Source: Solirubrobacter soli DSM 22325 (GTDB taxonomy: Bacteria > Actinomycetota > Thermoleophilia > Solirubrobacterales > Solirubrobacteraceae). From it: a stretch of 64,000 nucleotides of DNA. Of this stretch, positions 52,998 through 61,196 are shown piece by piece. The stretch's first letter is position 1. Each line of letters opens with the position of its first letter. The stretch is from NCBI RefSeq assembly GCF_000423665.1, contig NZ_AUIK01000022.1, positions 124,001 to 188,000 on the forward strand, read 5' to 3'. The translations under genes were made by a program, and so were the position numbers. The notes under the pieces were generated by a model, which made no database searches, was not told the DNA's origin, and was given only the letters and a program-made list of their open reading frames with translations.

Positions 52998-53820
52998 GGA
53001 TTTCCGGATCGACGCGGACGGCGTGATGCTGGCGGGCTCCGAGGACGGGCAGGGGAGCCCGGTCGTTCTGCTGCACGGGCTGACCGCGACGCGGCGCTAC
53101 GTGGTGATGGGCTCCAAGGCGCTCGAGCGCGCCGGTCATCGCGTGATCGCCTACGACGCGCGCGCCCACGGGCACTCCGCGCCGGCCCGCGACCCGCGCG
53201 ACTACGGCTACGAGCGCCTCGCTAGCGACCTCGAGGCGCTGCTCGACGACCGCGGCATCGACCGCGCGGTCCTGGCGGGTGCCTCGATGGGCGCGCACAC
53301 GCTCACGCACTTCGCGCTGACCCGCCCCGACCGCGTCGCCGGCCTGGTGATCATGACCCCCGCGTACGACCCCGAGGACGACCGACCCGGCCAGATGGAC
53401 CGCTGGGACCGCCTCTCCGACGGGCTGCGCAACGGCGGCGTCGAGGGCTTCGTCGCCGCCTACGGCACGCCGAACGTGCCGGAGAAGTGGCTGGAGACGA
53501 TCGACCGCGTGCTGCACCAGCGCCTCGCCGCCCACGATCACCCCGACGCGCTCGCCGACGCGCTGCGCGCCGTCCCCCGCAGCCGTCCCTTCGAGCAGTG
53601 GAGCGACCTGCAGGCCATCGACGCACCGACGGTCGTCGTCGCCAGCCGCGACGAAGTCGACCCCGAGCACCCGTACGCGACCGGCGAGCGCTACGCGGCC
53701 GCGATCCCCGGCGCCGAGCTCATCTCCGAGGAGCCCGGCACCTCCCCGCTGGCGTGGCAGGGCGCGCAGGTGTCGAAGGTGATCAGCGATCTCGCGACGG
53801 CTGCGGCAACCGCGCCATGA
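52996..53820 (+). CDS. Alpha/beta hydrolase
   Basis: 274 residues. VVLLHGLTATRRYVV is the oxyanion segment and AVLAGASMGAHTLTHFAL the nucleophile elbow with Ser. The acid is probably the Asp in SRDEVDPEHP. No His stands at the usual place (GTSPLAWQGAQVSKVI), so the triad is atypical. Substrate unknown. The 3' end overlaps the convergent EAL gene by 38 bp. Confidence 0.82.
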   Translation: MDFRIDADGVMLAGSEDGQGSPVVLLHGLTATRRYVVMGSKALERAGHRVIAYDARAHGHSAPARDPRDYGYERLASDLEALLDDRGIDRAVLAGASMGAHTLTHFALTRPDRVAGLVIMTPAYDPEDDRPGQMDRWDRLSDGLRNGGVEGFVAAYGTPNVPEKWLETIDRVLHQRLAAHDHPDALADALRAVPRSRPFEQWSDLQAIDAPTVVVASRDEVDPEHPYATGERYAAAIPGAELISEEPGTSPLAWQGAQVSKVISDLATAAATAP

Positions 53821-54928
53821 GCAGCAGCGCGCACTCGACGACCAGCTCGCGGTCGTAGGACGTCGCGAACAGCCATTGGCCGTCGGAGTCGCGGCGCGCG
53901 ACGAAGCAGACGCCGAACCCCGGTCCGAGAGCGACCTCGGTCCACGTGTCCTCCAGCAGCCCCGGCTCGACGACGCCGACGAAGCCGAGCGAGTCGCGCA
54001 GCGCCTCGTAGCGCGCCGGCGCGTGCAACCGGTCGGGCGCCGCCAGCAGCATGCCGGTCGGGCCGAGTGCCGACGCCTGCGCGGAGAGCATCGCCGCCGC
54101 GCGCTCGGCCAGCTCGAGCGGCCCGCGCGTCGGGCGCTTCCAGTTCGTCACCCGCTGGTAGGGGAGCGGACCTGAAGGATCGCCGCCCGACCCGGCCAGC
54201 CGCAGCGGCCGCCCCGGTTTGGGCAGGGGCGAAGGCAGCGGCCCCGGCTCGCCGAGCATGAAGCCCTGCCCGAGGGTCGCGCCCGCGGCGCGAGCGGTCT
54301 CCAAGTGCGCCTGCGAGTCGATTCCCTCCGCCAGCACGGTCGCGTGCCGGCGCTCCGCCTCGGCGCCGACCGCGGTCACCACGCGCGCGACATCCAAGGG
54401 GTCTCGCTCGGCCAGGAGCTTCAGATCGAGCTTGATCACGTCGGGGTAGAGCAGCGGCATCGTCGCCAGCGAGCGCGAGTCGCCGCCGACGTCGTCCAGC
54501 GACACGCCCCACCCGCGCGTGCGCAGGCGCGTGAGCGTGCCCAGGACCGACTCCGGGCTCTCGGTCAGCGCGCTCTCGGTGATCTCCATGATCAGCGTCG
54601 CGGACCCGTGGGGGAGATCGGGGAGGTCGAGCTCCAGAGCGCCCGCGTCGGCATTGAGGAAGAGCGCGAACGGTGCGCCCAGTCCGGCGGCCGCGGCGTC
54701 CCGCAGCGCCGCCGAGCGGCACTCGCGGTCGACCTCGCTCAGCCGTCCCTCCGCCCGCGCGCGGGCGAAGAGCTCCTCGGGGGATGAGCCGTCACGCGGC
54801 CGCGCGAGCGCCTCGTAACCGACCACGCACCCGTCGCGCAGATCCAGGATCGGCTGGAACGCGGCGACGATCGCTTCATCTCGGCGGACAGCCGATCGAG
54901 ACCCCATCGGGCTGCTCACGCTCTGCAT
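53783..54928 (-). CDS. EAL-domain c-di-GMP phosphodiesterase with C-terminal sensory domain
   Basis: 381 residues (ATG 54907 is a second option). EAL domain (about 18-240): GYEALARP, a reduced FLNADAG, MEITESAL, SLDDVGGDSRSLA, VIKLDLKLL and AEGIDSQ keep most metal and catalytic residues. Residues 265-381 form a separate domain like the DICT/GAF-type sensory units, ending in a possible membrane-free Cys-containing helix. No GGDEF domain. Probably degrades c-di-GMP. Confidence 0.87.
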   Translation of the reverse strand: MQSVSSPMGSRSAVRRDEAIVAAFQPILDLRDGCVVGYEALARPRDGSSPEELFARARAEGRLSEVDRECRSAALRDAAAAGLGAPFALFLNADAGALELDLPDLPHGSATLIMEITESALTESPESVLGTLTRLRTRGWGVSLDDVGGDSRSLATMPLLYPDVIKLDLKLLAERDPLDVARVVTAVGAEAERRHATVLAEGIDSQAHLETARAAGATLGQGFMLGEPGPLPSPLPKPGRPLRLAGSGGDPSGPLPYQRVTNWKRPTRGPLELAERAAAMLSAQASALGPTGMLLAAPDRLHAPARYEALRDSLGFVGVVEPGLLEDTWTEVALGPGFGVCFVARRDSDGQWLFATSYDRELVVECALLLMARLPQPSRDR

Positions 54929-54976
54929 TCAAGCTCATTCGCCAGGAGAGATCGGGCAGACCTTTGGGAACGACAA

Positions 54977-55008
54977 CGGCCCGCCCCCCGGGGAAGGGGA
55001 GCGGGCCG
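54977..55008 (-). terminator. Putative terminator of the large protease gene
   Basis: 8-bp perfect arms CGGCCCGC/GCGGGCCG with extra G-C pairs inside, followed on the minus strand by TTGTCGTT. It lies 24 bp past the stop codon. Confidence 0.6.
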
Positions 55009-55031
55009 ATGGGTGTGGCTTGTCGGTCGGG

Positions 55032-58000
55032 CTACTTGCCGGTCTTGGCGACGACCACGCGGACCTTCTCGCCCGCGTCGACCGCGACCTTCAGCTTGGC
55101 CGCCTTGGAGCCGAGCTTGACCGGCTTGGTGCAGGGCTGCCAGTCCGGGCTCGCCGGATCGGTCGGGCAGGCCCAGGCGCGGTAGCCGCTCTTGAAGCCG
55201 GCCGCCGCCGTGACGGTGACCGTCGCCTGGCCGCCCGCCTTCGGCACGACCGCGGACGTCTTCGCCATGACCTTCCCGTTCCCGCTCTTGAGCGAGACCG
55301 GAGCGGCCGCGGCGAGCACGGAGCCCGTCGTGGCGGACGCGACCGGACCGAGGATCGCCGCGGCGTAGACCGTGGTCGAGCCGCCGGCGCCGACGCCCGT
55401 GACGGACGCCTTGATCTTCTTGCCGGCGTCGTCGGCCTGCAGGACGTACGTGCGGTCCGTGCCCGTCACGATCTCCGTGCAGGTGGTGGCGCAGCGCCAG
55501 AACGTGGTCTTGACCGTCTCCGACGTGCCCGTCCAGGTGCCGGTGGTGGCGGTGACCGTCTGGCCGACCTTGGCCGTGCCGGTCAGGACCGGGATCGGGC
55601 TCGCCGCCGGCGGGGCCGGCTTGACCTTCGCGCTGGGCGCGGACGTCGCGGACACGGCCGCGTCCGGGTTGGTCGCCGTGACGACCGCGCGGATCGTCGC
55701 GTCGACGTCGGCCGGGACGACCTTGTACGTCGCCGCGATCGCGCCGGAGATGACCGAGCAGTTGTCGCCCGAGGCGTCGCAGCGCTTCCAGCTGTACGCG
55801 TAGGTGGTGTCCGTGGTGGTGGTCCACGTGCCCTTCGACGCGGTCAGCGTGGTGTTGACGACGCCCGTGCCGGTGACGGCCGGAGCGGCGGTGTTGACCG
55901 GCGGGACGGCCGCGACGACGCCGGTGGCGTCCGACGTGGTCGTACCGGCGCCCGTCGTGTTCGTACCCGTCTGCTTGACGCGGATGGTCGAGCCCTCGTC
56001 GGCCTTGACCAGCACGTAGGCGGCACCGGTCGCACCCGTGATGGCGACGCAGTTGTCACCGTCGGTGTCGCAGCGCTGCCACTGGTAGGTGAACGTGGTC
56101 GGGTAGTCGTTCCAGACCGGCATGTTGGCCTTCAGCGACTGCTGGCGGGCGGCGGTACCGGTGATGGTGATGTCGGCGTCGACCGTCGGCAGCGGGAGCG
56201 GCTGGATCTCGCTGGACGGCTCGCTCTCGATGCTCGCGGTGCGACCCGGGGAGGTCACGCTGACGGCGACGACGAGCTTCTTGTTGGTGTCGGCGACGGT
56301 CGCGGTGTACGTCTTGGCGGCCGCCCCCGTGATGTTGACGCAGCCGGTGCCGTCAGCCGCGCAGCGCTTCCACTGGTACGCGACCTTGGTCAGCGGAACG
56401 CTCCACTGGCCCTCGGTCGCGGTCTGGACGCCGCGGACGGCGGCGGTGCCGCTGATCGCCGGCTTGACCGAGTTGGTCAGCGCGCGGCCCTCGAGCGTGT
56501 TGGTGACCGCCGACGCCGCGGTGGTGGCGACGTTCTGCGAGTTGGTCGCCGTGACCCGCACGCCGAGCTTGACGCCGACGTCGGCCGCCACCGTGAGGTA
56601 CGTGGCGTTCGTGGCGCCCGCCAGCACGGCGCAGCCCGTCGAGTTGGCGTTGACGGCGGCGACCGGGCAGCGCACCCACTGGTACTTGTAGGTGTGCGTG
56701 AGGTTGCCGGCCGAGGCCCAGTCACCCGGGTCGGCGGTCAGCGTCGACGCGTCGGTCAGCGTGCCGGTGATCGTCGGGAGGTCGGTGTTCGCCGGGGTGG
56801 AGAGCACCGGGCCGATCTCCTTCGAGAACGCCGCGGTCGAGCCGTCGCCGTTGGTGGCGGTGACCTTCGAGCGGACCTTCAGGCCGGCATCGTCGTTGGT
56901 GAGCGTGTACGTGGCCGCGGTCGCGCCCGAGATGTCCACCCAGCTGCCGCTGTCGCTGCGCTGCCACTGGTAGGCGTAGGTCGGGCCCGTCGGGGTCCAG
57001 GTGCCCGCCGTGGTCGTGACGACCAGGCCGGTGCGGGTGGTGCCGGAGGCGATCGGGAGCGCGCCGTTGACCGGCAGGGCCGTGGTGACGGTGGCGGTCG
57101 GCTCGGAGGCCTTGTCCACCGCGCCGTCGACGTTGGTCGCGGTGACCTTCACGCGGACGGTGTCGCCGAGATCGTCGGCGGTCAGCGTGTACGTCGCGGC
57201 CTTCGCGCCCGTGATGTCCACGTAGCCGGAGCCGTCGTCACGCTGCCACTGGTACGTGTACGCGTTGCCCGCGCCCGTCCAGGTGCCCGCGGTCGCGGTC
57301 AGCACCTTGGTCCGCTGCGCGGTGCCCGTGACCTTCGGGGCGACGGTGTTGACCGGCAGGTCGGCGACGACCGGGCCGACGCCGACCGAGACGGCCGAGA
57401 CGGCGGTGTCCGGGTTGGTCGCGGTGACCTTCGAGCGGATCGAGGCGCCCTTGTCGGCGACGGTCAGCACGTAGGTGTTCTTGGTGGCGCCGGCGATGTC
57501 GGCGTAGCCGGAGCCGTCGTCGCGCTGCCACTGGTAGGCGTAGGTGTTGCCCGCGCCGCTCCAGGAGCCCGCGTTGGTGGTGAGCGTCATGGCGCGCTTG
57601 GGCGTGCCGGTGACGGCGGGAACCGCGCTGTTGACCGGCGGGTTCGCCTCGATCGGGCCGACGTCCTCGGAGTTGCCCGTGGCGGTGCCGTCGACGTTGG
57701 TGCCGGTGACGACGACGCGGACCTTCGCGCCCTTGTCGGCGAGCGCCAGCGTGTACGTGGCCGCGATCGCGCCGGTGATGTTGGCGTAGCCGGAGCCGGT
57801 GTCGCGCTGCCACTGGTACTTGTACGTGTTGCCGACGCCCGTCCACGTGCCGGCGGTCGCGGTCAGCACGCTCGCGCGGGTCGCGTTGCCGGTCGGCTTC
57901 GGGACCGAGCTGGCGACCGGGAGCGACTTGGCGACCGCGTCGGTCTCGGCGGAGTTCGCCGTGGCCGTGCCGTCGACGTTGGTGGCCGTGACGACGACGC

Positions 58001-59681
58001 GGATCTTCGCGCCCTCGTCGCCCAGCACGGGCGTGTACGTGGCGGCCGCGGCGCCCGTGATGTTCACGTAGCCGGTGCCCGGGTCGCGCTGCCACTGGTA
58101 CTTGTAGGTGTTGCCGGCGGCGCTCCAGGTGCCGCTCGTGGCGGTCAGGACCGAGCCGCGGGCGGCCGTGCCGGTGACGGGGGGCGCGACCGAGTTGGCG
58201 GGCGGGTCCTTGACGACCGGGCCGAGCTCGCCGGAAGCGGTGGCCGGGCTCGCGCCGATCGCGTTCTTGGCCGTGACGAGGACCCGCACCGTGGCGTTGA
58301 CGTCGGTCGAGGTGAGCGTGTAGCTGGCCGTCGTGGCGCCGGCGATGGCGACCCAGCTCGAGCCGGTGTTGCGCTGCCACGCGTAGACGTAGCTGGTCGG
58401 GTTGTCGGTCCAGCTGCCGGTCGTGACGGTGAGGACCTGGCCGCGCTTCTCCGAGCCGGAGACGACGGGCGGCATCTTCGAGGTCGGCGCGATCGGCTTG
58501 ATCGGGCCGATCTCGTTGCCCGTGCCCGTGACCGAGCCGTCGTTGTTGGACGCCTCGACGACGACGCGGACCTTGCCGCCGACGTCATCCTGCGTGGTCA
58601 CGTAGGTGGAGTTCGTGGCGCCGGAGATGTCGACCCAGCCGGAGCCCGGGTTGCGCTGCCACTGGTAGGCGAACGTGGTCGGGCTGGCCGTGTACTTGCC
58701 GGCGGTCGCGCTCAGCGTCGAGGCGCGGTTGACCGAGCCGGAGACGATCGGGTTGGCGACGAGCTTGGGCTGCGGGTCCTGGTCGACCATCGGGCCGACC
58801 GAGCGGGCCTCGAGCACGTACTTGTTGACGAACGCCCAGCTGAGCGTCGCCCAGCCGTGGTCGCCCCAGCCGGTGCCCCACTGGTTCTCGATCCGCACGC
58901 CGGTCGTGTCATAGCCGAGCGCGGTGACCGCGTGGCCGCCCATGTTGGCGCCCGAGACGGTCGAGTACAGGCCGCCGTTGGCGGTCGAGACGTTGTAGAA
59001 GTTCTGGTAGACCGGGATCGCGAGCACGACGGGCTTGCCGTCGGCGATCGCGGTCTTGATCGACGCCTGCGTGACGGTCGCGCCGGTGGCCTGGGAGACC
59101 GCGAGCAGCTCCATCGCGGTCATCTTCCACTGCTGCGCGTTGGCCTTCTGGGCGTCGGTCGGCTTGGTGGTGTAGTTGTAGTTGCCCTGGGTGTAGTCGG
59201 CGAGGTTGTCGACGCCGGTCGACATCGCGATGTTGGCGTGCGACGGCAGCGTCGTGCCGACGTTCGCGCCGTTCGTGACCTGCGAGTAGGTGAACATCGG
59301 GGCGAGCGGGCCGCCCGAGATCCCCTGCTTGTTCATCCAGTAGCCCATCGCGCTGTAGTCGACGGCCCAGGCGGCGCAGGAGTTGATCTGGCCCTGGTCG
59401 CCGACGGGCATCGCCCATTGGGTCAGGTCGACCGCGTCGGGAAGATCAGCAGCCTCGGTGACGACATCGGACATCGCCTTCGCGGTGGGCTTCGGCTGCG
59501 GCGAGAGCTCGAGCCCGAGCCCGTGGAGCGATCCGGCTTCGGTGGCCGGCGTGAGCGGCTCCATCGGCGAGTCCCAGGCGAGCGCGCGGGCCGGCAAGGT
59601 ACATGCGAACAGCAAGACGAGGAGCGTCAGTGCTGCGACTCGTCCCTTCCCTTCGATTCGCCATCCGTGGCGGGTGGTCAT
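55032..59681 (-). CDS. Giant secreted papain-like (C1) protease with twelve Ig-like repeats
   Basis: 1549 residues. Signal peptide (about 14-35, ending ARALA). C1A peptidase domain (about 70-305): Gln and catalytic Cys in PVGDQGQINSCAAW, His in MGGHAVTALGY, Asn in RIENQWGTGWGDHGW. Then twelve tandem repeats of about 93 residues (about 310-1450), each with a YQWQRD...GSGY...ITGA...ATYTL core and a following VRVVVTATN strand, related to bacterial Ig-like A/invasin-type folds. The last four contain paired Cys. A C-terminal beta domain has CPTDPASPDWQPC. No LPXTG or membrane anchor. Substrate unknown. Confidence 0.88.
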   Translation of the reverse strand: MTTRHGWRIEGKGRVAALTLLVLLFACTLPARALAWDSPMEPLTPATEAGSLHGLGLELSPQPKPTAKAMSDVVTEAADLPDAVDLTQWAMPVGDQGQINSCAAWAVDYSAMGYWMNKQGISGGPLAPMFTYSQVTNGANVGTTLPSHANIAMSTGVDNLADYTQGNYNYTTKPTDAQKANAQQWKMTAMELLAVSQATGATVTQASIKTAIADGKPVVLAIPVYQNFYNVSTANGGLYSTVSGANMGGHAVTALGYDTTGVRIENQWGTGWGDHGWATLSWAFVNKYVLEARSVGPMVDQDPQPKLVANPIVSGSVNRASTLSATAGKYTASPTTFAYQWQRNPGSGWVDISGATNSTYVTTQDDVGGKVRVVVEASNNDGSVTGTGNEIGPIKPIAPTSKMPPVVSGSEKRGQVLTVTTGSWTDNPTSYVYAWQRNTGSSWVAIAGATTASYTLTSTDVNATVRVLVTAKNAIGASPATASGELGPVVKDPPANSVAPPVTGTAARGSVLTATSGTWSAAGNTYKYQWQRDPGTGYVNITGAAAATYTPVLGDEGAKIRVVVTATNVDGTATANSAETDAVAKSLPVASSVPKPTGNATRASVLTATAGTWTGVGNTYKYQWQRDTGSGYANITGAIAATYTLALADKGAKVRVVVTGTNVDGTATGNSEDVGPIEANPPVNSAVPAVTGTPKRAMTLTTNAGSWSGAGNTYAYQWQRDDGSGYADIAGATKNTYVLTVADKGASIRSKVTATNPDTAVSAVSVGVGPVVADLPVNTVAPKVTGTAQRTKVLTATAGTWTGAGNAYTYQWQRDDGSGYVDITGAKAATYTLTADDLGDTVRVKVTATNVDGAVDKASEPTATVTTALPVNGALPIASGTTRTGLVVTTTAGTWTPTGPTYAYQWQRSDSGSWVDISGATAATYTLTNDDAGLKVRSKVTATNGDGSTAAFSKEIGPVLSTPANTDLPTITGTLTDASTLTADPGDWASAGNLTHTYKYQWVRCPVAAVNANSTGCAVLAGATNATYLTVAADVGVKLGVRVTATNSQNVATTAASAVTNTLEGRALTNSVKPAISGTAAVRGVQTATEGQWSVPLTKVAYQWKRCAADGTGCVNITGAAAKTYTATVADTNKKLVVAVSVTSPGRTASIESEPSSEIQPLPLPTVDADITITGTAARQQSLKANMPVWNDYPTTFTYQWQRCDTDGDNCVAITGATGAAYVLVKADEGSTIRVKQTGTNTTGAGTTTSDATGVVAAVPPVNTAAPAVTGTGVVNTTLTASKGTWTTTTDTTYAYSWKRCDASGDNCSVISGAIAATYKVVPADVDATIRAVVTATNPDAAVSATSAPSAKVKPAPPAASPIPVLTGTAKVGQTVTATTGTWTGTSETVKTTFWRCATTCTEIVTGTDRTYVLQADDAGKKIKASVTGVGAGGSTTVYAAAILGPVASATTGSVLAAAAPVSLKSGNGKVMAKTSAVVPKAGGQATVTVTAAAGFKSGYRAWACPTDPASPDWQPCTKPVKLGSKAAKLKVAVDAGEKVRVVVAKTGK

Positions 59682-59736
59682 CCGTGTCCGATCCCTTTGG
59701 TGTTGAGGTGTCCTTAAACCTGCTCTTGGTCACTGA

Positions 59737-59774
59737 TCGACACTCCGCGGGCGTTCTTGGGCGGACTCGACACT
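59737..59774. promoter_or_regulatory. Pair of 8-bp direct repeats in the divergent promoter region
   Basis: TCGACACT occurs at 59737-59744 and 59767-59774, 30 bp apart (about three helical turns), between the protease and DUF3052 genes. A regulator site is possible. TAGGCT (59784-59789) lies 7 nt before the DUF3052 GTG as a likely -10. Confidence 0.35.
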
Positions 59775-59796
59775 TGTACGGCGTAGGCTGCCTTCG

Positions 59797-60195
59797 GTGA
59801 AAGTCGCCGGCTACAGCGGCACGCCACTGCCCAAGAAGCTGGGGATCAAGCCACAGAGCCGCGTGCTCGTGCTCAACGCGCCCGACGGCTTCGACCTCGA
59901 GGGCGTCAAGGTGGCGCGCCGGGCGACCGGGATCGCCGACGTGATCCTGTCCTTCCACACCGAGCGGCGCGACCTCGAGCGGCGCATCCCGGTGCTGCGC
60001 GAGCGGATGGAGCAGAACGGGCGGCTGTGGATCGCGTGGCCGAAGAAGGCGTCCAAGCTCGAGACCGACATCACCGAGAACGTCGTCCGCGACCTGGCGC
60101 TGGCCAACGCGCTGGTGGACAACAAGGTCGCGGCGATCACGGAGATCTGGAGTGGTCTGCAGTTGGTCATCAGGGTCAAGGACCGACTACCTTGA
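59797..60195 (+). CDS. DUF3052 family protein
   Basis: 132 residues from GTG. Matches the DUF3052 pattern: YSGTPLPKKLGIKPQSRVLV, ADVILSFHTERRDLERR, GRLWIAWPKKASKLETDITE. Small cytosolic protein widespread in actinomycetes; function unknown. The M48 gene follows within 5 bp, so both form an operon. Confidence 0.85.
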   Translation: MKVAGYSGTPLPKKLGIKPQSRVLVLNAPDGFDLEGVKVARRATGIADVILSFHTERRDLERRIPVLRERMEQNGRLWIAWPKKASKLETDITENVVRDLALANALVDNKVAAITEIWSGLQLVIRVKDRLP

Positions 60196-60200
60196 GCCTC

Positions 60201-61196
60201 ATGGACCTGCCTGAAGACCAGCGCCTCAAGGACATCTCGCCCAAGGCGTACGAGCATCCCGCGGATCGGGCCGCAACCGCTGCGCTGCAACAGATCCCGA
60301 TGATGGACACGGTCGTGCGCAGGCTGATCGAGTTCGGCGAGCGGTCGATCTTCCAGCAGCTGATGGCGAGCGCGGTCCGGCTCAGCCCGGACCAGATGGG
60401 CGAGGTCTACGCGTCACACCGCGCGGCGCTGGCGCGGCTGGACATCGACTACGTGCCGGATCTCTACATCTGGCAGATGCCGCTCACCAACGCGATGGCG
60501 ATCGGCTCCAAGAAGCCGATCGTGGTGCTCAACTCGGGCACGGTGAACCTGATGGACGAGCAGGAGCTGCGCACCGTGCTCGGGCACGAGGCCGGCCACA
60601 TCCTCTCCGACCACGTGCTCTACCAGACCGCGCTGTACATCCTGCTCGTGCTCGGCGCCGGCCCGCTGTCGCGCCTGCCGTTCTTCGCCGGCCTGCCGCT
60701 GCTGGCGATCCGGCTGGCGCTGCTGGAGTGGTACCGCGCCGCCGAGCTCAGCTGCGACCGGGCGGCCACGCTCGTGACCCGCAGCCCGATGTCGACCTGC
60801 CAGACGATGATGGTCATGGCGGCCGGCATGCCCTCCCGCAAGCTCAGCCTGGACGCGTTCGTCAACCAGGCGAACGAGTACGTCGACTGGGAGCCGGGCT
60901 GGGACAAGCTGATGCGCTTCGGCCGCGAGTTGACGCTGACGCATCCGTACCCGGTGCGGCGCGTGCACGAGCTGATGAAGTGGGTGCGCTCGGGCGAGTA
61001 CGACCGGATCATCAACGGCGAGTACGTCCGCCGCGGCACCCGCGCCGACGCCCGCGAGGAGGCCGGCGACGCCGCCGAATACTACGCCGACAAGTTCCGG
61101 ACGATCTTCAGGGAAGCCGGTGACGGGTTCTCCAAGGCCGGCGACAAGGCGGGCGACGCCGCCGACCGGCTGTCGGACTGGCTGAAGAGCAAGTAG
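60201..61196 (+). CDS. M48 family metalloprotease (HtpX-like)
   Basis: 331 residues. Zinc motif TVLGHEAGHILSDH (about 118-131) and third ligand Glu in RAAELSCDRAATLV. Two hydrophobic stretches (about 133-150 and 153-172) fit membrane association. A charged C-terminal amphipathic tail (AGDGFSKAGDKAGDAADRL) is encoded in 115 bp that also encode the C-terminus of the opposite-strand GGDEF-EAL protein. Probably membrane-protein quality control. Confidence 0.88.
   Translation: MDLPEDQRLKDISPKAYEHPADRAATAALQQIPMMDTVVRRLIEFGERSIFQQLMASAVRLSPDQMGEVYASHRAALARLDIDYVPDLYIWQMPLTNAMAIGSKKPIVVLNSGTVNLMDEQELRTVLGHEAGHILSDHVLYQTALYILLVLGAGPLSRLPFFAGLPLLAIRLALLEWYRAAELSCDRAATLVTRSPMSTCQTMMVMAAGMPSRKLSLDAFVNQANEYVDWEPGWDKLMRFGRELTLTHPYPVRRVHELMKWVRSGEYDRIINGEYVRRGTRADAREEAGDAAEYYADKFRTIFREAGDGFSKAGDKAGDAADRLSDWLKSK

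Noticed and set aside
55020..59717. A 1565-codon open frame on the plus strand opposite the giant protease
   Set aside because: It mirrors the repeats of the minus-strand gene, is Arg/Gly/Asp-rich, has no domain, and arises because high-GC genes leave antisense frames open.
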